Shown piece after piece: positions 5,429-11,642 of a stretch of 11,642 nucleotides of DNA (position 1 is the first letter of the stretch; each line of letters starts with the position of its first letter). This stretch comes from Oligoflexia bacterium (GTDB lineage: Bacteria; Bdellovibrionota; UBA1018): assembly GCA_903858195.1 (NCBI GenBank), contig CAIOHW010000019.1, forward strand, positions 1 to 11,642, given 5' to 3'. The notes under the pieces are model-generated. The model did no database searches and was not told the DNA's origin. It saw only the letters and a program-made list of their open reading frames with translations. The translations under genes were made by a program, and so were the position numbers.

Positions 5429-6700
5429 ATGGCACATACCCACCAGGCTCCCTTCGATCGCGTGATCTGGGTGGTTCTCGACGGCGTCGGCGCAGGAGAG
5501 CTTCCGGATGCAGCCTCGTTCGGCGACACGGGTTCCGACACCCTCGGTAATCTCGCCAGCGTTTTCCCTTCAAAAGCCGGACGCAAACTTGCCCTTCCAA
5601 ACCTCGCCCGAATGGGCCTGGGCAACCTGACCTCGATCGATGGCGTACCGGCGTGCGCACCGGGCGAAGGGCACGGAGCCTTCGGCAAGGCTCGCGAGAG
5701 GTCACTGGGAAAGGACACCACCTCGGGCCACTGGGAGATGGCAGGGCTGGTGGTTTCCAAGGCCTTTGCCGTCTACCCTCAGGGCTTCTCGAGCGAGATC
5801 ATCGAGCGCTGGTGCCGTGAGAACGGCCTTCCCGGAGTGCTCGGCAACAAACCCGCAAGCGGAACGGACATCATCGAGGAGCTCGGGCCTGAGCACATGC
5901 GATCGGGCAAGCCCATCCTCTACACGAGCGCCGACAGCGTCTGGCAGGTCGCCGCACACGAGGAGACCTTCGGCCTGGATCGCCTGCTCGAGGTCTGCAG
6001 GTCGGCGCGCAAGCTTTGTGATGAACTTCAGATCGGGCGCGTGATTGCGAGGCCCTTCATCGGAAATCCCGAAAAGGGCGTTCCCTTCCGGCGCACCTAC
6101 AACCGCAAGGACTATGCGCAGCTCCCGGGCAGGCCCACGCTGCTCGACCTACTGGCCGAACGTCGCGTCCATACGCTTGGAATCGGTAAGATCTCGAACA
6201 TCTTCGCGGGGCAGGGCGTCCCCGAGAACATCGACACCCAGGGCAACACCGACGGCATCCGCGTGCTCATCGAACAGGTGAAGGGCCGTCGCGAACCCGG
6301 ACAGCTTCTTTTCTGCAACCTCATCGACTTTGACATGCTCTACGGGCATCGCCGCGATGTGAAGGGCTTTGGTGAGGCGCTCGAAGAGTTTGATCGCGCC
6401 CTCCCCGATCTCCTTGGGGCCATGGGCCCACGAGACCTGCTGATCCTTGCCTCCGACCACGGAAACGACCCCACCTACCGAGGCACGGACCATACGCGCG
6501 AATACATCCCGGTGCTCGCTTACACGCCTTCGTCCCCGCACCGTGGAGCAAGGCCGCTGGGCATCCGCGAAGGGTTTGCCGATGTGGGAGCAACCGTTTT
6601 CCATGCCCTCACCGGAGAGCAGGTTCCTGCAAGCTCGAACCTCGACGGCAGGTCGTTTCTGCCCGAGATGGGCATTGCCGAGTCGGAGATCGCAAAGTGA
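5429..6700 (+). CDS. deoB: Phosphopentomutase
   Basis: Interconverts (deoxy)ribose-1-phosphate and the 5-phosphate, linking the phosphorylases downstream to DeoC upstream. Member of the alkaline phosphatase superfamily with two Mn ions. It has 423 aa from the ATG at 5429, which is normal for the proteobacterial form. Visible residues: D18 in VVLDGVGAG, FGDTGSDTLGN (31-41), GKDTTSGHWEMAG (94-106) containing the phosphothreonine (probably T97 by spacing with the Bacillus cereus enzyme), D302 and H307 in DFDMLYGHRRD, D343 and H344 in SDHGND, and H355 in TDHTRE. The D302-H307 and H344-H355 spacings match the known metal ligands exactly. One base separates it from deoC, and its TGA overlaps the GTG of the next gene. 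The upstream in-frame extension (5219-5428) lies inside deoC and is not coding. Confidence 0.97.
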   Translation: MAHTHQAPFDRVIWVVLDGVGAGELPDAASFGDTGSDTLGNLASVFPSKAGRKLALPNLARMGLGNLTSIDGVPACAPGEGHGAFGKARERSLGKDTTSGHWEMAGLVVSKAFAVYPQGFSSEIIERWCRENGLPGVLGNKPASGTDIIEELGPEHMRSGKPILYTSADSVWQVAAHEETFGLDRLLEVCRSARKLCDELQIGRVIARPFIGNPEKGVPFRRTYNRKDYAQLPGRPTLLDLLAERRVHTLGIGKISNIFAGQGVPENIDTQGNTDGIRVLIEQVKGRREPGQLLFCNLIDFDMLYGHRRDVKGFGEALEEFDRALPDLLGAMGPRDLLILASDHGNDPTYRGTDHTREYIPVLAYTPSSPHRGARPLGIREGFADVGATVFHALTGEQVPASSNLDGRSFLPEMGIAESEIAK

Positions 6701-8043
6701 CGTTATTGAATCCCGTTTCAGTCATCGAGAAGAAGCGCGACGGCGAGGCCCTCTCCGACTCGGAGATCCGCGGTTTCATCGAAGGCATCACCCGCGGGAC
6801 GATCGAGGACTACCAGGCCACCGCTTTTCTGATGGCGACCTACTTTCAGGGAATGACCGCAGACGAGACCGTCTCGCTCACGCGCGCAATGCTCGAGAGC
6901 GGAGAGAGGGTCGACCTGTCATCCATCCCAGGAACCAAGGTCGACAAGCACTCGACCGGGGGCGTGGGCGACAAGGTATCGCTGATCCTTGCGCCTCTCG
7001 CGGCCGCCTGCGGTCTGGTTGTGCCGATGATGGCGGGTCGAGGACTGGGACACAGCGGTGGCACACTCGACAAGCTCGAGGCCATACCGGGCTTCAAGGT
7101 GCGCCTCTCGCAGGCCGAGACCCTCAAAGTACTCAAAGAGGTGGGCTGCGTGATCATCGGACAGACCGAATCGATCGCCCCGGCCGACAAGAAACTCTAT
7201 TCGCTGCGTGATGTGACCGGCACGGTACCCTGCGTCCCGCTCATCTGCGGTTCGATCCTCTCCAAGAAGCTAGCCGAGGGCACGGACGCGCTCGTTCTGG
7301 ACGTGAAGGTCGGATCCGGCGCCTTCATGAAAACCCTGGGCGAGGCGCGCAACCTGTCAAAAAACCTGATCGCAGTGGCAAAAAAGATGGGCCTCCCCGC
7401 ACGGGCGCTCATCACCGACATGAGCCAGCCCCTCGGCTATGCCGCCGGCAACGCCATCGAAGTCATTGAGTGCATCGAAATCCTCAAGAACGAAAAACCC
7501 TCAGGTCATCCTGACCTCGTTTCGACCGACCTGCGCGAACTCACGATCCAGACCTGCGCTCAAATGCTCGTGCTCGGTCGGAAGTGCAAGTCGCTCACAG
7601 AAGCGCGAAAGCTGGCAATCACCCGGCTCCAGGACGGATCGGCCTGGCAGAAGTTTCGGCAGATGGTCGCTGCACAGGGCGGATCCGTGGATTGGCTGGA
7701 TTCGGCGAGTCTCCAGGCGCTCTCGCCCGTGCGCCTGGAATGGCGCTCCCGCCGACGCGGTTACATCCGCTCGATGGACACCGAACAACTGGGCAAGATC
7801 CTGGTTGAGCTCGGTGGGGGGCGAAAAAAGGCCTCTGACTCGGTCGACCCAGGCGTGGGCTTCTGGCTGCACCATAAGCTCGGCGATCGCGTTGCCCCCA
7901 AGGACACGCTAGCTACTGTCTTTGTCGCCAAGGGATCGGAACCCTCTCTCCTGTCCGAACTCGAAAACCGATTTCTCGGTGCAATCGAAATCTCGGCCAC
8001 GCGAAACCGCACGCCGCCGCTGATCCACGGCCTGGTGAGCTGA
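6697..8043 (+). CDS. deoA: Thymidine / pyrimidine-nucleoside phosphorylase
   Basis: Reversibly phosphorolyses thymidine, deoxyuridine and perhaps uridine to base plus (deoxy)ribose-1-phosphate, which feeds DeoB. It has 448 aa, the full length of the family (440 in E. coli DeoA). Seen: phosphate loop KHSTGGVGDKVSL (84-96), family signature GRGLGHSGGTLDKLEAIPG (114-132), and R171, S186 and K190, which with H85 match the pyrimidine-binding set of E. coli thymidine phosphorylase at identical numbering; DVKVGSGAF follows at 202-210. Start codon GTG (6697) overlaps the deoB stop as GTGA and has GGAG at 6685-6688 with eight-base spacing, implying coupling. DeoA and the broader-specificity Pdp type cannot be separated by eye, so uridine use is open. 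Confidence 0.94.
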   Translation: MTLLNPVSVIEKKRDGEALSDSEIRGFIEGITRGTIEDYQATAFLMATYFQGMTADETVSLTRAMLESGERVDLSSIPGTKVDKHSTGGVGDKVSLILAPLAAACGLVVPMMAGRGLGHSGGTLDKLEAIPGFKVRLSQAETLKVLKEVGCVIIGQTESIAPADKKLYSLRDVTGTVPCVPLICGSILSKKLAEGTDALVLDVKVGSGAFMKTLGEARNLSKNLIAVAKKMGLPARALITDMSQPLGYAAGNAIEVIECIEILKNEKPSGHPDLVSTDLRELTIQTCAQMLVLGRKCKSLTEARKLAITRLQDGSAWQKFRQMVAAQGGSVDWLDSASLQALSPVRLEWRSRRRGYIRSMDTEQLGKILVELGGGRKKASDSVDPGVGFWLHHKLGDRVAPKDTLATVFVAKGSEPSLLSELENRFLGAIEISATRNRTPPLIHGLVS

Positions 8044-8912
8044 TGAACCGCACTTCCGAACTCTATCCCAAGATCCTCGAGGCGGTCCGTGCGATCCAGT
8101 CCCGCACTCCGCTCAGGCCTCAAGTGGGAATCATTCTCGGCTCGGGCCTGGGGGCAATGGCACGCGAGGCCACTGAAGCCCTTCACATCCCTTACTCCGA
8201 AATCCCCCATTTCCACGGCATGACCGTCGAAGGATACTCAGGCGAGCTCAGCATCGGAAAAATCGGGGATGTGGCAGTCGTCTTCCTGAAGGGCCGCTTC
8301 CATCGCTACGAGGGCTATCCCATGGATGAGGTCGTGTTTCCGACCCGCGTGATCTGCGCCCTGGGCATCCACACCATGGTCCTCACCAATGCGGCCGGGG
8401 GCGTGAACACGCGCTATCGCCCGGGCGACCTGATGTTGATCGAGGACCACATCAACCTCATGTACGACAATCCCCTCATGGGCCCGAACATTGCCGAGCT
8501 TGGTCCCCGATTTCCAGATCTCACCGAAGCCTACAGCAGGCGCTGCCTCGAGAGCCTCGAACAGACCGCGCGTGACCTCGAGATCCAAACCACACGCGGG
8601 GTCTATGCGGGGGTGCTTGGCCCCACCTATGAGACACCTGCAGAAGTGCGGATGCTCCGGACCCTCGGAGCCGACGCCGTGGGGATGTCGACCATCCCGG
8701 AGGCGATCGCAGCCAACCACCTGGGGGTCCGCGTGGTCGGGATCAGCAGCATCACCAACCTTGCAGCGGGCCTCTCCGGCCGAAAGCTCACCCACCAGGA
8801 AGTGGTTGAGAACGCAAAACTTGGCGCTGGAAAACTCCAGCGTCTTCTGCAAAATGCCGTTCCCCGACTGGCCGACATCCATGCCGGGAGCACGGCAGGA
8901 GCCCAATCATGA
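8043..8912 (+). CDS. punA: Purine-nucleoside phosphorylase, PNP-II (trimeric, PunA/XapA) type
   Basis: Phosphorolyses inosine, guanosine and their deoxy forms to base and pentose-1-phosphate. It has 289 aa, the normal length. Motifs: phosphate-binding IILGSGLG (30-37, S34), GRFHRYEGY (84-92; R85, H87), TNAAGGVN (115-122), GPTYETPAEVRML (193-205; E201), VGMST (213-217) and SSITNLAAG (235-243). N239 corresponds to the Asn of bovine PNP (N243) that gives preference for 6-oxopurines, so adenosine is expected to be a poor substrate. The start overlaps the preceding stop by one base (TGATG) with a weak GGTGAG ribosome site just before it, suggesting coupled translation. The C-terminal tail (about 279-289) is non-conserved. 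Confidence 0.95.
   Translation: MNRTSELYPKILEAVRAIQSRTPLRPQVGIILGSGLGAMAREATEALHIPYSEIPHFHGMTVEGYSGELSIGKIGDVAVVFLKGRFHRYEGYPMDEVVFPTRVICALGIHTMVLTNAAGGVNTRYRPGDLMLIEDHINLMYDNPLMGPNIAELGPRFPDLTEAYSRRCLESLEQTARDLEIQTTRGVYAGVLGPTYETPAEVRMLRTLGADAVGMSTIPEAIAANHLGVRVVGISSITNLAAGLSGRKLTHQEVVENAKLGAGKLQRLLQNAVPRLADIHAGSTAGAQS
8897..8901 (+). promoter_or_regulatory. Ribosome binding site of cdd
   Basis: AGGAG within the end of the purine phosphorylase gene, seven bases before the ATG at 8909. It supports that start over the in-frame ATGs at residues 7 and 10. Confidence 0.75.
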
Positions 8913-9352
8913 AGAAACTCAACCCCATGACCACGATGCAGCCTCAGCTCCTGGAGCTTTTCCGGGCGGCCTGTGAGGCACGCGAGCGTTCCTACAGCCC
9001 CTACAGCGGCCACAAGGTGGGCGCTGCGATCCGCATGAGCGATGGATCGATCTTCACGGGATGCAACGTCGAGAACTCGTCGTATGGCGGTACGATCTGC
9101 GCCGAACGCGTGGCCGTGCAGAAGGCCGTAAGCGAAGGACACTTGGCGGTGAAAGAAGTGATGGTGGTCACCGCCTCCACACCTCCCTGGCCTCCCTGCG
9201 GGATGTGCCGCCAGGTCGTGGCCGAGTTTGCAAGCCCCGGCGAGACGGTTCGCCTCCACACCTCGAACCTTCAGGGCGAGCATGAGAGCTTCGATTTTGA
9301 AGAGCTCTTCCCCCGCGCCTTCACACCCGGCCACCTCCTCAAGCAAAAGTAA
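8909..9352 (+). CDS. cdd: Cytidine deaminase, small tetrameric type
   Basis: Hydrolytic deamination of cytidine and deoxycytidine to uridine and deoxyuridine, which makes them substrates for the pyrimidine phosphorylase of the same operon. It has 147 aa, close to the 130-140 of homotetrameric Cdd. Zinc site: C64 and E66 in TICAERVAV, and C97 and C100 in PPCGMCRQ; three cysteine ligands are typical of this class. The substrate-binding region SPYSGHKVGAAI (30-41) and NVENSSYGGTICAE are conserved. The start overlaps the phosphorylase stop as ATGA and has a strong ribosome site. Residues 1-9 are extra compared with most homologs. Confidence 0.97.
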   Translation: MKKLNPMTTMQPQLLELFRAACEARERSYSPYSGHKVGAAIRMSDGSIFTGCNVENSSYGGTICAERVAVQKAVSEGHLAVKEVMVVTASTPPWPPCGMCRQVVAEFASPGETVRLHTSNLQGEHESFDFEELFPRAFTPGHLLKQK

Positions 9353-9360
9353 AAAGTAAG

Positions 9361-10752
9361 ATGAGCAAGCTTCCTCAACAGGCCGATTACTGGATCAAGG
9401 ACGCCTGGGTGGTGACTCAGGACAAGGCCCGGCGTGTCTTCAAGGGCCATGTGCAGGTGTCCAAGGGCAGGATCGTCAAGGTCACCTCAAGCGCCCCTTC
9501 GCGGGTTTCTCGGGGTGCCCGGGTGATCGATGGATCGGGCCATGCCCTCATTCCGGGCCTCATCCAGACCCACGTCCACCTCTGCCAAACGCTTTTTCGC
9601 AACCTAGCCGATGACCTCGAGCTCCTGGACTGGCTCTCCAAACGCATCTGGGTCTTCGAGGCTGCCCACAACGCGCGTACTCTTCGTACGAGTGCCGAGC
9701 TTGGCATCCACGAGCTCCTTTCATCGGGAACCACCTGCATCCTCGACATGGGCACGGTCAGGCACACGGGCGCGATCTTCGAAGCCGTTCGAGACAGCGG
9801 AATCCGTGCCAGCGTGGGCAAGTGCCTCATGGATCATCCGGAGACCACTCCGCAGGGGCTACGCGAAAGCACGCGCGATGCGCTTGCAGAGGCGCGCGCT
9901 CTTTTCAGCGAGTGGAACGGACGGGAAGACGACCGCATCCGCGTGTCGTATGCTCCGCGCTTCGTCGTTTCGTGCACTGAAGCCCTTCTGAGCGAAGTGG
10001 CGAGACTCTCGCGCGAGCAGAAGGCCCTGATCCACACCCACGCCAGTGAGAATCTCAAAGAGATCGAGCTCGTGAAGAAGCTCGTCGGCTGCGAGAATGT
10101 CGAGTACCTGCACCAGCTCGGCATCACTTCGCCCAGGCTCGTGCTTGCCCACTGCATCTGGCTCAAGCCGCACGAGATGCGCATCCTGCAGCGCTCAGGC
10201 ACTCACGTAGCCCACTGCCCTTCTTCGAACCTCAAGCTTGCCTCGGGCATTGCCCGTGTTCCCGAAATGCTTGAGAAAGGCATCAACGTCGGACTGGGTG
10301 CCGATGGAGCCCCCTGCAACAATCGACTGAACGCTTTTGACGAGATGCGCCTTGCGGCCCTCATCCAGAAGCCCGGTAACGGCCCTCGATCGATGCCCGC
10401 CCAGACGGTGCTCGACATGGCGACCCGCAACGGTGCCAAGGCGCTGGGTTGGTGGGATGACATCGGATCCATCGAGGTGGGAAAGCGCGCAGATCTGGCG
10501 CTTGTTGATTTGGCCTCACCCGATAATTTCTCGCCCGTGGACTCGGTCTCCCCCAAGGAGAGGCCCGAAGCCGTGGTCTCATCCCTCGTGTATGCAACGC
10601 TTCCCCAGCATGTGCGCGCCACCTGGGTGGACGGAAGGCTCTTGTACTCCAACGGAAGGGTCCACACACTGCCACAAACGGGACTCGTTCGAAGAGCACG
10701 CGATGCCCAAGCCGCCATTCTTTCTGCGGTTCGCAAGGGCTCTGGCCGATGA
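9361..10752 (+). CDS. Amidohydrolase-superfamily nucleoside deaminase (5'-deoxyadenosine / methylthioadenosine deaminase-like)
   Basis: Metal-dependent deaminase of the AtzA/TrzA/MtaD group, 463 aa. What shows this: PGLIQTHVHLCQTLFR (65-80) with metal ligands H71 and H73, HTHASENLKE (225-234) with ligand H227 and catalytic E230, LAHCIWL (262-268) with H264, HCPSSNLKL (285-293), and GLGADGAPCNN (311-321) with ligand D315. The stretch ADDLELLDWLSKRIWVFEAAH (83-103) resembles enzymes acting on 5'-deoxyadenosine, methylthioadenosine or S-adenosylhomocysteine. The C-terminal GKRADLALVDL segment rebuilds the small composite domain. Only eight bases separate it from cdd, and there is no proper ribosome site, so it probably relies on coupling. 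Its stop overlaps the next start as ATGA. In this context I infer it deaminates adenosine-type nucleosides to inosine-type substrates for the neighbouring phosphorylase. Guanine or triazine substrates cannot be excluded by eye. Confidence 0.88.
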   Translation: MSKLPQQADYWIKDAWVVTQDKARRVFKGHVQVSKGRIVKVTSSAPSRVSRGARVIDGSGHALIPGLIQTHVHLCQTLFRNLADDLELLDWLSKRIWVFEAAHNARTLRTSAELGIHELLSSGTTCILDMGTVRHTGAIFEAVRDSGIRASVGKCLMDHPETTPQGLRESTRDALAEARALFSEWNGREDDRIRVSYAPRFVVSCTEALLSEVARLSREQKALIHTHASENLKEIELVKKLVGCENVEYLHQLGITSPRLVLAHCIWLKPHEMRILQRSGTHVAHCPSSNLKLASGIARVPEMLEKGINVGLGADGAPCNNRLNAFDEMRLAALIQKPGNGPRSMPAQTVLDMATRNGAKALGWWDDIGSIEVGKRADLALVDLASPDNFSPVDSVSPKERPEAVVSSLVYATLPQHVRATWVDGRLLYSNGRVHTLPQTGLVRRARDAQAAILSAVRKGSGR

Positions 10753-11642
10753 GCGACCGCACTCCCTGGGTACAGAAGGCCCGGTATCCGGATCTTTTTT
10801 TCAGGCTCCTGGACCCGGCTCTGCTGGTGGATCCCCGGACGCAGCAGATCTTGGAGGCCAACACTTCGGCCGAGAAGGCCTTGGGGATCTCCAAAGAAGA
10901 GCTCCTGCAGTCGAATTTGTCGGATTGGATCGAGCCCTCGGAAGCGGATGACTTCGGAAAGCAGCTTCGCATCGCGCAACGACGCTACCACGCCCGAGAT
11001 ACCGAATTTCACCTTTCTACAGCCAAAAATGGCTCTATTTTTAGACTGTATCGCTGTGCCCTCTGCCAGCTACAGACCGCCGAGGGGGAGGTCATCGTCC
11101 AGATCGTGGCGCGCGACATCACCGAGGAGCGGCTCGCGCAGGAGCGAAACCGAGCCTACATGGAGGAACTCACGGTCCTCAACCAGAGGCTCGCTGCTCT
11201 TTCGATCACCGACGAGATGACCCAGCTCGCGAACTTCCGCTCCTTCAAGCAGCGCCTTGAAGAAGAACACCAGCGTGCCATCCGCTTCTCTCACTCCTAT
11301 TCCGTTCTCTTTTTCGACATCGATCACTTCAAGCAGTACAACGACCGCAACGGCCATCCGGCCGGAGACCGACTGCTGCGGGAATTTGCCGCCCTGCTCA
11401 AGCGCCAGTCCCGCGAGACGGACCTGGTGGCGCGATACGGCGGTGAGGAATTCGTGATCCTTGCCACTGAGACTCCCCATGCGGGCAGTATGACTTTTGC
11501 CGAGAGGGTCCGGGCCACTGTTGCCTCGACCCCCTTCCAGGACGCAAAGGGCCAGCCCATGGGCTTCATCTCGGTCAGCATCGGGGTGGCAAGCTACCCG
11601 GATCATGCAAAGACCTCGGAAGACGTCCTGAAAGCAGCTGAC
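10749..11642 (+). CDS. PAS-GGDEF diguanylate cyclase, C-terminus outside window
   Basis: Makes cyclic di-GMP from two GTP. From the ATG at 10749 I read 298 residues, open to the window end. The N-terminal PAS domain (about 18-127) ends in the usual ARDITEERL. A helical linker follows (128-152), then a GGDEF domain with SITDEMTQLANFRSF (152-166), FFDIDHFKQYND (188-199; metal D190, base-binding N198), GDRLL with D207, and the active-site GGEEF (231-235). An inhibitory I-site, R222-x-x-D225, lies five residues before GGEEF, so product feedback is expected. Only the last helices are missing. No transmembrane segment or signal peptide is seen, so it is probably cytoplasmic. The PAS carries a CxxC pair (C103, C106). 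The ATG overlaps the deaminase stop (ATGA) with AAGGG at 10735-10739. This true frame is a different one from the open frames at 10948-11220. Confidence 0.95.
   Translation, partial: MSDRTPWVQKARYPDLFFRLLDPALLVDPRTQQILEANTSAEKALGISKEELLQSNLSDWIEPSEADDFGKQLRIAQRRYHARDTEFHLSTAKNGSIFRLYRCALCQLQTAEGEVIVQIVARDITEERLAQERNRAYMEELTVLNQRLAALSITDEMTQLANFRSFKQRLEEEHQRAIRFSHSYSVLFFDIDHFKQYNDRNGHPAGDRLLREFAALLKRQSRETDLVARYGGEEFVILATETPHAGSMTFAERVRATVASTPFQDAKGQPMGFISVSIGVASYPDHAKTSEDVLKAAD

Noticed and set aside
8627..9346. 239-residue minus-strand frame across the end of punA and cdd
   Set aside because: It overlaps two well-supported genes in antisense, with no recognisable domain.
10203..11012. 269-residue minus-strand frame over the deaminase and cyclase junction
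   Set aside because: Antisense shadow of two real genes; no motif and no ribosome site.
11257..11457. Thr/Ser-rich 66-residue plus-strand frame near the right edge
   Set aside because: Out-of-frame shadow of the GGDEF domain, whose true frame starts at 10749 and stays open to the edge.

Overview
The window comes from a GC-rich, Gram-negative-looking bacterium. The catalytic core of the ribonuclease, its acidic and Arg/Gly-rich low-complexity segments, and a PAS-GGDEF protein next to nucleoside salvage genes would suit a deltaproteobacterial-type lineage (Myxococcota or Bdellovibrionota-like). This taxonomic guess is weak and rests on protein style only. I see no insertion sequence, CRISPR array, tRNA, rRNA or phage gene. 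The window reads as ordinary, very compact chromosome with two divergent transcription units.

Left unit, minus strand (3968 down to 1): a ribonuclease E/G family enzyme of 1067 aa, followed with zero spacing (TAA directly abutting ATG) by prmA, the ribosomal protein L11 methyltransferase, which runs off the left edge. The ribonuclease has a canonical RNase G-like catalytic core. However, its S1 domain is split by about 255 residues of low-complexity sequence (acidic Ser/Asp/Glu, then Arg/Gly), and it carries a tail of about 335 residues rich in Arg, Asp, Gln and Gly.

Middle, 3969-4581: a 613-base divergent intergenic region with no convincing gene. It holds an AT-rich patch, three tandem 12-bp imperfect repeats (4258-4293), a run of short inverted repeats with an 18-bp direct repeat (4394-4477), and a weak terminator-like hairpin with six T residues (4491-4518). 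The last group would lie in a deoC leader RNA.

Right unit, plus strand (4582 to the right edge): a tightly packed operon in the order deoC, deoB, thymidine/pyrimidine-nucleoside phosphorylase, purine-nucleoside phosphorylase (PNP-II type), cdd, an amidohydrolase deaminase of the 5'-deoxyadenosine/methylthioadenosine type, and a PAS-GGDEF diguanylate cyclase cut by the window end. Junctions are +1, -4, -1, -4, +8 and -4 bases, so the genes are probably co-transcribed and translationally coupled. Together they describe a nucleoside breakdown route. Cytidines are deaminated by Cdd, and adenosine-type nucleosides probably by the amidohydrolase. The pyrimidine and purine phosphorylases then release bases and (deoxy)ribose-1-phosphate, DeoB converts this to the 5-phosphate, and DeoC cleaves deoxyribose-5-phosphate to acetaldehyde and glyceraldehyde-3-phosphate. 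RNA decay on one side and nucleoside catabolism on the other share one control region.

Most unusual points: the split S1 domain of the ribonuclease, the 12-bp repeat triplet, the 60-residue N-terminal extension of DeoC with an amphipathic helix and linker, and a diguanylate cyclase coupled to a nucleoside salvage operon.
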